A stretch of 37,931 bases of DNA, from contig JAQCFG010000013.1 in NCBI GenBank assembly GCA_027618255.1, positions 1-37,931 on the forward strand, written 5' to 3'. Shown here one piece after another: positions 1-6,955 of this stretch. The translations under genes and the position numbers were made by a program. Every line of letters starts with the position of its first letter. Position 1 is the stretch's first letter. Under the pieces are notes generated by a model that ran no database searches, had not been told where the DNA came from, and was given only the letters and a program-made list of their open reading frames with translations. The DNA is from Cyanobacteriota bacterium (lineage in GTDB: Bacteria > Cyanobacteriota > Vampirovibrionia > LMEP-6097).

Positions 1-1
1 G

Positions 2-64
2 GGAAATTCGTTTTGTCATAAGCTTCAAGCTGAAAATCTGAGAGCAGCTGCCCTAGGTGAATAG
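2..64 (+). CDS. possible 3' end of an upstream gene (partial)
   Basis: A reading frame is open from the window edge to a TAG at 62-64 and encodes about 20 residues ending in ENLRAAALGE. It could be the tail of a gene that starts before the window. It is too short to recognise and could be chance. The next 70-90 bases hold a TGC-TATTAT -10-like box and no other gene. Confidence 0.3.
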   Translation, partial: GNSFCHKLQAENLRAAALGE

Positions 65-107
65 TTACGCCCCAGTACCAACGGCAAGATAAGAAAGTAC
101 TAGCTGG

Positions 108-116
108 TGCTATTAT
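108..116 (+). promoter_or_regulatory. extended -10 box for the first complete gene
   Basis: TGC followed by TATTAT fits an extended -10 element. It lies 36 bases before the preferred TTG start at 153. I see no clear -35 box. Confidence 0.4.
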
Positions 117-152
117 TTATTCTGTCAATTCATATTGCTTAGGATTTTTATT

Positions 153-1139
153 TTGCAAATCGCTCCTTCCGCTGAACAGACTCAGATAAACCATCCGGCC
201 CTTGCTGAATCAGTTTCTATTGAGCCGCTAGCCAATTTTGTTAACGACAAAAAAACAGAAATTCCCAGTCAGTCTAAAGATCAGCTTTTACTAAAACAAG
301 AAAAACAAAACTCACAAAATATTTTAAAACAAATTACTGAGCATTTCTTTGTGAAGAAATTCATTCCAGAAGCTGCTAATTTCCTCTCGATTTTTGGGAA
401 CGCGGCTTCTGCAATAGCTCATCGATATAATTTTTCTGATACCGTTAAAAGCTTTGCTGATGGCTTTGGTAAATTTGGAACGAAGGCATTTTTGATTCTC
501 AATGGAGCAATTAATATGCTTGAATATTTACTTAAGTTTGATTTACTTGGAGCACTTGGGCATTTTAACGATATTGTTGTCGGTCTTTTTGCACCACAAG
601 ATCACACCTATCTTGATCGAGGAACGGCTTCTGGTACTTATACTCTTGCTAATTCTCTTTCAATTATTAATGGTAATGATCACTTTCACTCAGCTGGGGA
701 GCATTTCAAACATATTCTTAATGGACTTAAAAAGACTTATCACAATTTTGCGAGCAAGGATATACTCAAAAATTTGGCTGATTCTAATAATGCAATGATC
801 GGAGTGATTGCCAGTATTATGACTAATCTGGGAGCTTTGACTTGGCTGGTGACGGGCAAGGAGAAATTTGCTACTGCGTTAAGAGATCTAGGTGGAATTA
901 TGATTGATTTTGAACAGGCACATCCAGGTCATTTCAAAAATGGTAAGAAGTTCTACTTTGCTTCGGGTTTAGGTTTGATCGGTGGTACCGTTTTTGACTT
1001 TCTCTCCAAAATGCTCCCTTCTCACAGAGATACTTTTGTGCCATTAAGTCTCTGTATTGATGGTATTGGCAGATATTTATTGAGAATGTCACATAACGCT
1101 GGTGAATTAAAGAAACCCCTTCCGGGGCTTTCGTTATAA
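153..1139 (+). CDS. hydrophobic protein of unknown function, distantly related to the gene at 34992-35939
   Basis: About 328 residues; I do not recognise a family. The start is uncertain: TTG at 153 has an AGGA eight bases upstream, while TTG at 135 would add six residues. There is no clear signal peptide. The first 80 residues are polar. The rest alternates hydrophobic and amphipathic helices, for example around the segment ASIMTNLGALTWLVTGKE. A C-terminal stretch with TGKE, then RDLGG, then a conserved D, followed by VFDF and GRYLL, can be matched in the same order in the 315-residue protein at 34992-35939, so the two are probably paralogues. A CCCC-TTCC-GGGG hairpin lies in the last codons. 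The lpd start follows after 9 bases. An inner-membrane or membrane-associated place is possible but unproven. Confidence 0.75.
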   Translation: MQIAPSAEQTQINHPALAESVSIEPLANFVNDKKTEIPSQSKDQLLLKQEKQNSQNILKQITEHFFVKKFIPEAANFLSIFGNAASAIAHRYNFSDTVKSFADGFGKFGTKAFLILNGAINMLEYLLKFDLLGALGHFNDIVVGLFAPQDHTYLDRGTASGTYTLANSLSIINGNDHFHSAGEHFKHILNGLKKTYHNFASKDILKNLADSNNAMIGVIASIMTNLGALTWLVTGKEKFATALRDLGGIMIDFEQAHPGHFKNGKKFYFASGLGLIGGTVFDFLSKMLPSHRDTFVPLSLCIDGIGRYLLRMSHNAGELKKPLPGLSL

Positions 1140-1140
1140 T
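1135..1140 (+). promoter_or_regulatory. -10 box of lpd, close to its start codon
   Basis: TATAAT overlaps the stop codon of the preceding gene and lies 8 bases before the lpd ATG at 1149. A transcript from it would have almost no 5' leader. No good -35 box is seen. Confidence 0.4.
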
Positions 1141-1148
1141 AACTTGAG

Positions 1149-2318
1149 ATGTCTAAACTAAATGACAAAGCAATAGTGATTATCGGGGGCGGACCTGCTG
1201 GCTATATGTCGGCGTTGGAACTCCGTAAAAGATTTAGCGAGCAAAAAATAATTTTAATAGAGAAAAATAAACTAGGCGGCGCTTGTCTTCATGTTGGTTG
1301 TATCCCAAGTAAACAATTGCATTCTATTGAGAATCTTGCTGACTTTCCTAAGTTAATTACCAAAAATAAAATGATGCTAGAAAAAGCTATCGCTAGTGAA
1401 CTTAAAGCTGCAGACATTGAAGTGATCATTGCAGAGGCGCAAGTCTCAGAAGATGGAGTTGTGGTTGATGCTAACAAGATCGACTATTGCAAATTAATTA
1501 TTGCAACTGGCACTAAACCAAGGACACTTAAAGAGTTTCCAGATGCTTTGACTAGCGATAGTTTTTTCTCTGAAGAGAGCTTGGCCAAAGGGTTTGCTGA
1601 CAAATATTTATTTATAGGAGGTGGATATATCGGGCTAGAACTTGCTTCGATGTTGGCGCATCATGGTAAACAAGTAAGAGTAATTGAAATGATGAATGAG
1701 ATTATGCCTTTTCTTGATAAGGATATCCACGCCAAGTTCATGCAAGGACTTAAGACTCAGAAGATTAAAGTAGAAACTGGCGTCAAAGATTTGAGTAGCA
1801 TTCAAATAGAAGAAGGTGAAGAAGTTTTTGTTTCTATCGGTAGAGAAGCCTCGAGCTTTAAGCCTCGAACCTCGAACCAATGCGTCATTGGTGACGCTTC
1901 CGGTCAAATAGCACTTGCTCACTATGCCTATGCCCAAGCAAAACAACTAGCTGCTAGTTTTGCTGGTGAGCACTACCACCTTGATCCAAACAAAGTGCCG
2001 CTCGTGGTATTCACTCATCCTGAACTCGCTTCTATTGGGCTCACAGAGCAAGCTGCACGTGAAATCTATGGGGCTAAAGTTGAAACTAGAATCATCAACT
2101 GGGCAAGCAACGGCAAGGCTCGTGTTTCTGGTCACGATAGGGGGATGACCAAGTGGGTCATTGTTGATAATCACATCGTTGGCTGCCACATTATCGGACA
2201 CTCTGCTACAGATTTAATTTCAATTGTAGTGCCAATTATTAATATGAATCCAAGTATTGAAGAAATGAAGAGATGGATTTATCCGCATCCGACTTTGGGC
2301 GAGATTTTTTCCTTTTGA
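1149..2318 (+). CDS. lpd: dihydrolipoyl dehydrogenase (E3 / glycine cleavage L protein), compact form
   Basis: Flavoprotein disulfide reductase that reoxidises the dihydrolipoyl arm of GcvH (or of 2-oxoacid dehydrogenases) with NAD+. The FAD-binding GGGPAG is at 13-18. The redox disulfide motif GGACLHVGCIPSK gives C46 and C51, and ATGTKPR is at 119-125. The second Rossmann motif GGGYIG is at 157-162. FAD contact GD is at 248-249, and the C-terminal PHPTLGE supplies the His380/Glu385 pair. All catalytic landmarks are present, but the protein has 389 residues against about 460-475 in the family. The missing part lies mainly in the NAD and central domains around residues 205-250, where the usual segment between the GR motif and the GD motif has collapsed. 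gcvT and gcvH follow on the same strand, which supports the L-protein role. Confidence 0.88.
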   Translation: MSKLNDKAIVIIGGGPAGYMSALELRKRFSEQKIILIEKNKLGGACLHVGCIPSKQLHSIENLADFPKLITKNKMMLEKAIASELKAADIEVIIAEAQVSEDGVVVDANKIDYCKLIIATGTKPRTLKEFPDALTSDSFFSEESLAKGFADKYLFIGGGYIGLELASMLAHHGKQVRVIEMMNEIMPFLDKDIHAKFMQGLKTQKIKVETGVKDLSSIQIEEGEEVFVSIGREASSFKPRTSNQCVIGDASGQIALAHYAYAQAKQLAASFAGEHYHLDPNKVPLVVFTHPELASIGLTEQAAREIYGAKVETRIINWASNGKARVSGHDRGMTKWVIVDNHIVGCHIIGHSATDLISIVVPIINMNPSIEEMKRWIYPHPTLGEIFSF

Positions 2319-2347
2319 TTAGGGTTTGAACTTGCTTCAAAATTGTT

Positions 2348-2433
2348 CAGAACAAGGCTTGCGAAGTTCTGATAAAGCTGAGTTGACTGAGCCGTCAATG
2401 ATGGTTTATCAGAGCAAGCGTAACGCAGTTCTG
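2348..2433. repeat. palindromic intergenic element upstream of gcvT
   Basis: Two imperfect 24-base copies (2348-2371 and 2410-2433), each able to fold through CAGA..C / G.TCTG ends, flank a centre. The copies are extended by ATAAA and TTTAT, so TCTGATAAA (2368-2376) pairs with TTTATCAGA (2405-2413). The centre contains TTGAC and GTCAA arms. This looks like a small REP- or MITE-like element. No open frame is seen in it. Confidence 0.5.
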
Positions 2434-2455
2434 GGCGATTTGGGAGTAAGTTCAG

Positions 2456-2464
2456 TGCTATAAT
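2456..2464 (+). promoter_or_regulatory. extended -10 box of gcvT (leaderless type)
   Basis: TGC-TATAAT is a perfect extended -10 box. The hexamer ends 7 bases before the ATG at 2472, so transcription would start at or next to the start codon. There is no room for a riboswitch or Shine-Dalgarno site. Confidence 0.6.
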
Positions 2465-2471
2465 TGTGGCT

Positions 2472-3596
2472 ATGGCAGAACTCAAATTACCTATCTCTCA
2501 TTATTTCAATCAAACTAATGGTGCACGTTTTGCGGATTTTGCTGGTTGGAAGATGCCGACTTTTTATACTTCTATTATTGAAGAGCATAAAGCAACTCGA
2601 GAACATATTGGGATTTTTGATGTTTCACATATGGGACGTTGGTTGGTTTCTGGAAAAGAATCCCTAGATTTTTTGAATGACTTAGTTACTAATGATCTTG
2701 AGCCTTTGTTTGCTGGTTCTGGTATCTATACAGCGATGCTCAATGAAGAAGGTGGCATTATTGATGATTTGATTATTTACAAGATTGGTGATGAAGAATT
2801 TATGTTGGTGAATAACGCCGGTAATCATGATATTGATACTGCCTGGTATGAAAAACAAATTGAAAACTATGACGCTGAAATGATAGATATGACTGAGGTC
2901 TGGGGGCAGATTGCGGTTCAAGGTCCTATGGCAAAACAGGTACTAGAGCAGCTTCTGGGCATCGATGAGCCTCTTGAGTATTTTGGTTTTGGTGTTGTTG
3001 ATTGTGATGATGATACTGAAGAGCCGTTAATTATTGCTGCGACTGGTTATACCGGTGAAGAGGGTTACGAGCTATATGGTGACCCTGATATATTAATGGA
3101 TATTTGGGAAGACTTGATTGATGAGCATGATGCAACGCCTTGTGGTTTAGGTTCACGTGATTTACTGAGGCTTGAAGCTGGCTATTGTTTGCACGGTAAT
3201 GACATTGATATTAAGACGACTCCATATGAGGCTGGGCTTAGTTGGGTTACCAAAATGGAGAAGGAAGATTTTATTGGTAAGTCTGCAGCCACCAGAAAGG
3301 ACAAAAAACTAATTGGACTTGCGTTTCCTGAAGGAGACAAAATTATTCCAAGGTCACATACCAAAGTATTAAATGAGGCTGGTGAAGAGATTGGTGAAGT
3401 TACCAGTGGTAATTTTTCTTCGATGCTTAATAGAGCAATAGCCTTGGCCTACATTAAGCCTGAATACGAAGACGCTCAAGTAAAGGTGTCGATACGCAAT
3501 AAAGAGTCTATTGCACAAGTAGGAAAGCCTTGGTTTTATCGCAATATCGGTAAAAAACAAGTTCAGGAATTTAAGTCCTCTGCGATTGTAAGTTAA
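2472..3596 (+). CDS. gcvT: glycine cleavage system T protein (aminomethyltransferase)
   Basis: Transfers the methylene group from the aminomethyl-lipoyl arm of GcvH to tetrahydrofolate, releasing ammonia. Its 374 residues fit the usual length. N-terminal folate-binding GCV_T domain (about 10-265) includes SHMGR, YTGEEGYELYG and the family signature LRLEAGYCLHGNDI followed by TPYEAGL. The C-terminal barrel domain has TSGNFSSMLNRAIALAYI. The ATG at 2472 is preferred because a perfect extended -10 box ends 7 bases upstream. A GTG at 2466 would add two residues. gcvH follows after 65 bases and has its own promoter-like box, so the two may be transcribed separately. Confidence 0.95.
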   Translation: MAELKLPISHYFNQTNGARFADFAGWKMPTFYTSIIEEHKATREHIGIFDVSHMGRWLVSGKESLDFLNDLVTNDLEPLFAGSGIYTAMLNEEGGIIDDLIIYKIGDEEFMLVNNAGNHDIDTAWYEKQIENYDAEMIDMTEVWGQIAVQGPMAKQVLEQLLGIDEPLEYFGFGVVDCDDDTEEPLIIAATGYTGEEGYELYGDPDILMDIWEDLIDEHDATPCGLGSRDLLRLEAGYCLHGNDIDIKTTPYEAGLSWVTKMEKEDFIGKSAATRKDKKLIGLAFPEGDKIIPRSHTKVLNEAGEEIGEVTSGNFSSMLNRAIALAYIKPEYEDAQVKVSIRNKESIAQVGKPWFYRNIGKKQVQEFKSSAIVS

Positions 3597-3645
3597 TTTT
3601 AATTAAAAAAATACCGGATTTGCTATACCCGGGAAGCCAAAATTC

Positions 3646-3654
3646 TGCTATAAG
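3646..3654 (+). promoter_or_regulatory. extended -10 box of gcvH (leaderless type)
   Basis: TGC-TATAAG ends 7 bases before the ATG at 3662, the same spacing as at gcvT and gcvP. No clear -35 box is seen. Confidence 0.55.
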
Positions 3655-3661
3655 TTTGTTT

Positions 3662-4027
3662 ATGGTTCAATACTTTAAGTCACATGAATGGATAGCAGAA
3701 AAGGGTGAAGGTGTATACCAAATGGGTATCAGCCAGTATGCTTGTGATCAGCTTGGTGATATAGTTTTTGTTGAAGCGAAAGAAGACGGCGAGGTCTATG
3801 ATTCGGCTGATTCATTAGCTATTTTAGAGTCTGTTAAGGCGGTTGGAGATATTTATGCACCGTTTAAAGCGAAGCTCATCAGCACCAATAAAGAAGTTGT
3901 TAATAGCCCTGAAGAGATCAATTCAAAGACCTGGATAATAGAAATTAGCTCAGTAGACGGAATTGATTTTGATGACTTGGATACTATGAATAGTGGTGAG
4001 TATGATGACTATTTAGAGACGCTCTAG
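3662..4027 (+). CDS. gcvH: glycine cleavage system H protein
   Basis: Lipoyl carrier that shuttles the aminomethyl group between GcvP, GcvT and Lpd. Its 121 residues are typical. It opens with the family hallmark HEW (KSHEWI) and has LGDIVFVE. The lipoylation site is the lysine in the motif ESVKAVGDIYAP. The ATG at 3662 is chosen because the protein then begins just before the conserved YFKSHEW and an extended -10 box lies 7 bases upstream. An upstream TTG at 3620 would add 14 unsupported residues. The 3' end overlaps the convergent gcvP by 15 bases. Confidence 0.95.
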   Translation: MVQYFKSHEWIAEKGEGVYQMGISQYACDQLGDIVFVEAKEDGEVYDSADSLAILESVKAVGDIYAPFKAKLISTNKEVVNSPEEINSKTWIIEISSVDGIDFDDLDTMNSGEYDDYLETL

Positions 4028-6829
4028 AGCGTTAGAACGCATAGCTTCCATCCTCTCACTCAAAATCGGTTCCTTAACTGCTTTAACATCATCAAAACGT
4101 GAAAACTCCGTACTGTGCGGTGCCGTCTTGAGCGTTGCTCTACCTTCTTCAGTCTGTGCCTCGGTAATGATCTCTTCAAAGGCAGTAACCAAGGCGTCAA
4201 GGCTTGATTTTGGTTCTGTCTCGGTTGGTTCTATCATGATTGTTTCTGGGATAGTCAGGGGGAAGTAGATAGTTGGCGCGTGAATACCTTTGTCTAAGAG
4301 GCGTTTAGCTACGTCAAGAGCAGTGATGCCATATTTCTCTTTGAGCTTTTGGGCTGAAATAATGAATTCATGTTTGCAAATTCTATTGAATTTGGGACTG
4401 AAGACACCGCTATTAGAAAGGATTTCACTTTGCTTAATTCTTGACTGAATATAGTTGGCATTAAGGGTTGCAGTCTCCGCAATACGTTTGATACCTTCCT
4501 TGCCGTTACGTTTGATATAAACAAGAGCTCTTAAGAGCACATTGAAATTGCCATTGAATGCTCTTACTCTACCAATGCTTTCGCGTGACTCATGGTTCCA
4601 GAATAAATCACCTTCGCTATCTTTTTTGAGACTTGGACCAGGAAGATAAGGAGTTAAAGCTCTGCTTGCTCCTATAGGACCAGCTCCAGGACCGCCACCA
4701 CCATGCGGGGTAGAAAAGGTCTTGTGTAAATTAAGATGTAGCAAATCAAAACCCATATCACCAGGACGACAGATACCAGCAATTGCATTTAAGTTGGCTC
4801 CGTCATAGTACATGAGTCCACCATCTTCACGAATTAGTCTGACGACTTCAAGGATGTTTTGATTGAATAATCCAAAAGTGTTTGGGTTGGTGAGCATCAT
4901 CACTGCAATTTGATTCTGATGTTTCTCTAGTACTCGTTTCAGGTCTTCGATATCAACATTGCCATCACTAGATGATTGAACAGAAACAGTCTTAAATCCT
5001 GCCATTGATGCTGATGCTGGATTGGTACCATGAGCGGAATCCGGAACCAAAACAATACTACGATCTTCTTTGCGGTCTTTGAAATAATGCTTTGCCATTA
5101 ACAGCGCTGAGTACTCACCGTGCGCGCCAGCAGCGGGTTGCAAACTAAATTTGTGAAAACCAGTGATCTCGCAAAGAGCGCTATTGAGTTCTGTATAAAC
5201 TTCAAGGGCTCCCTGGATATTTTTTTCATAATCATAAGGATGTAAATTAGTCCAAGCTGAATCACTGGCAATAATGTCATTGATCTTGGGATTGTATTTC
5301 ATTGTGCAAGAACCTAGTGGATAAAAATGAGTATCTATAGAGAAGTTCTTCTGTGACAATCTGGTGAAGTAACGACACACAGTCAGCTCACCCTGATCAG
5401 GGATCTCGATTGAAGGCAGGTTAGAAGCATAAAAATCATAACTAAGTTTGGCTAGGTCTGTTTCTTGGATGACCGGTGCTCTCAAATCTTGCCCATCCTC
5501 AGAAAGGATAGCTGCAATTTCTTCAAGGAATGAATTGAGATCGCTGACGCTATGTAACTCTGTGACAGTAACTAAATAGAGGTTCTTGCTAAAGTCAAGA
5601 GAGAATAAACAAGAATTGTCTTTGAGTAGTTTGTTGACATTGACAGTATAAGTCTTGAATAAATCATTCAATGGACTGTCTGGATTAATTGATAAGCAAA
5701 ACTCATTGAATGGATTTTCAGTTTTGATTTCAATGCCATCAATGGTTCCAAGTGCTGCTTTGAAAGCGCGAGTCTTGGTCCAGTTGTCTTTAGCGATATT
5801 GCGCAAGCCCGTTTTGCCCATCTGTGCAAGATAGATAGCAGTGCAAAGTGCGTGCAGTGATTGATTGGTGCAGATGTTTGAACTTGCTCTATCTCTTTTG
5901 ATATGTTGTTCGCGGGCTTGAAAGGTAAGTACGTAACCCTCTTTGTCATTTCGGTCAGTGGTCTTGCCGATGATACGTCCTGGCATTTGACGTACATGCT
6001 CTTGTTTACTAGCTATGAAACCAACTTGAGCTCCGCCGTAGTGACTTGGATTGCCAAAGCTTTGGCAAGAGCCGCAAATTATATCAGCACCAAGCTCAGA
6101 GAGTTTTGCTTGAGCTACTAGTGCATATGCTTCTGGTACAACTACTATCAAGAATAGATTGTGATCTTCAACTGATTTGCGTAGGATCTGAGTTGTGTCC
6201 TTGTTAATAGTTTCACCGTAAAAATTAGGATTAGCAATCACCATGGTTGATCCATCTGGAATATCTGCGATACTTTCATAGAATTTGTATTCAATACCAA
6301 GCGGTTCTAGGTAGTTCTTGGCTACATTGATATATTCAGGATGAATGTATTTAGAGAGATAGACTTCGCGTTTTTTGTTGATGCGCCATGACATTGTAAT
6401 CGCCTCAGCAAAAGCGGTTGCGCCATCATACATTGAAGCATTCGCGATATCCATTCCTGTTAGCTCAACAATGAAGCTCTGGAATTTATAAATTGCTTCA
6501 AGTGTACCTTGAGATACTTCTGGTTGATACGGAGTGTATGCAGTAAGAAATTCTCCTCGATTAGAAATTGCTTTAACCAAAGCTGGTACATGATGCTGGT
6601 AACATCCTGCTCCCTTGAAGCTAGTGAAACGAGTTTTAGTTTGATTCTTTGCACCAAGTTTGGAGAAATATTTTTCTAATTCCCATTCTTGATAGCCAGA
6701 TTCAAGATTGAGGTCACGCTTGAGCAAGAGATTTTCTGGGATGTCGATAAATAAATCATCAAGACTGGTGATTCCTGTAGTTTGAAGCATTTCTTGGCGT
6801 TCTAGGTCATTAAGTCCGATATATGGCAT
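4013..6829 (-). CDS. gcvP: glycine dehydrogenase (decarboxylating), single-chain P protein
   Basis: PLP enzyme that decarboxylates glycine and loads the aminomethyl group on GcvH. 938 residues. The N half (1 to about 448) has FKGAGCYQHH, TAYTPYQPEVSQGTLEA and ANASMYDGATA. The C half (about 455-938) has HFYPLGSCTMKYNPK, DSAHGTNPASA, and NLHKTFSTPHGGGGPG, in which Lys703 is the PLP lysine. These motifs resemble the two-subunit GcvPA/GcvPB type more than the long E. coli type, so this looks like a fusion of the split form. It is convergent with gcvH, overlapping by 15 bases. The start codon has a TACAAT box 7 bases upstream. Confidence 0.95.
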   Translation of the reverse strand: MPYIGLNDLERQEMLQTTGITSLDDLFIDIPENLLLKRDLNLESGYQEWELEKYFSKLGAKNQTKTRFTSFKGAGCYQHHVPALVKAISNRGEFLTAYTPYQPEVSQGTLEAIYKFQSFIVELTGMDIANASMYDGATAFAEAITMSWRINKKREVYLSKYIHPEYINVAKNYLEPLGIEYKFYESIADIPDGSTMVIANPNFYGETINKDTTQILRKSVEDHNLFLIVVVPEAYALVAQAKLSELGADIICGSCQSFGNPSHYGGAQVGFIASKQEHVRQMPGRIIGKTTDRNDKEGYVLTFQAREQHIKRDRASSNICTNQSLHALCTAIYLAQMGKTGLRNIAKDNWTKTRAFKAALGTIDGIEIKTENPFNEFCLSINPDSPLNDLFKTYTVNVNKLLKDNSCLFSLDFSKNLYLVTVTELHSVSDLNSFLEEIAAILSEDGQDLRAPVIQETDLAKLSYDFYASNLPSIEIPDQGELTVCRYFTRLSQKNFSIDTHFYPLGSCTMKYNPKINDIIASDSAWTNLHPYDYEKNIQGALEVYTELNSALCEITGFHKFSLQPAAGAHGEYSALLMAKHYFKDRKEDRSIVLVPDSAHGTNPASASMAGFKTVSVQSSSDGNVDIEDLKRVLEKHQNQIAVMMLTNPNTFGLFNQNILEVVRLIREDGGLMYYDGANLNAIAGICRPGDMGFDLLHLNLHKTFSTPHGGGGPGAGPIGASRALTPYLPGPSLKKDSEGDLFWNHESRESIGRVRAFNGNFNVLLRALVYIKRNGKEGIKRIAETATLNANYIQSRIKQSEILSNSGVFSPKFNRICKHEFIISAQKLKEKYGITALDVAKRLLDKGIHAPTIYFPLTIPETIMIEPTETEPKSSLDALVTAFEEIITEAQTEEGRATLKTAPHSTEFSRFDDVKAVKEPILSERMEAMRSNALERL

Positions 6830-6836
6830 AGAAATA

Positions 6837-6845
6837 ATTGTATCA
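6837..6845 (-). promoter_or_regulatory. extended -10 box of gcvP (leaderless type)
   Basis: On the minus strand TGA-TACAAT ends 7 bases before the gcvP ATG, matching the spacing at gcvT and gcvH. The -35 region is weak. Confidence 0.5.
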
Positions 6846-6955
6846 TGCAGTAATCTCGCGAATTATTAGAGATCTTGCGCTTTTGCATTAGGACCATAGA
6901 ATGATCCTGTTTTTACTTTATGACACGCTGAAAATGAAGTTTTATGCTCGAGTCC

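Noticed and set aside
1149-2318. lpd as a pseudogene
   Set aside because: The frame is intact and every catalytic landmark is kept; the short length comes from internal reduction, not from a stop or frameshift.
2319-2471. Glycine riboswitch upstream of gcvT
   Set aside because: The conserved riboswitch cores are not visible, and the -10 box is so close to the ATG that a riboswitch would not be transcribed.
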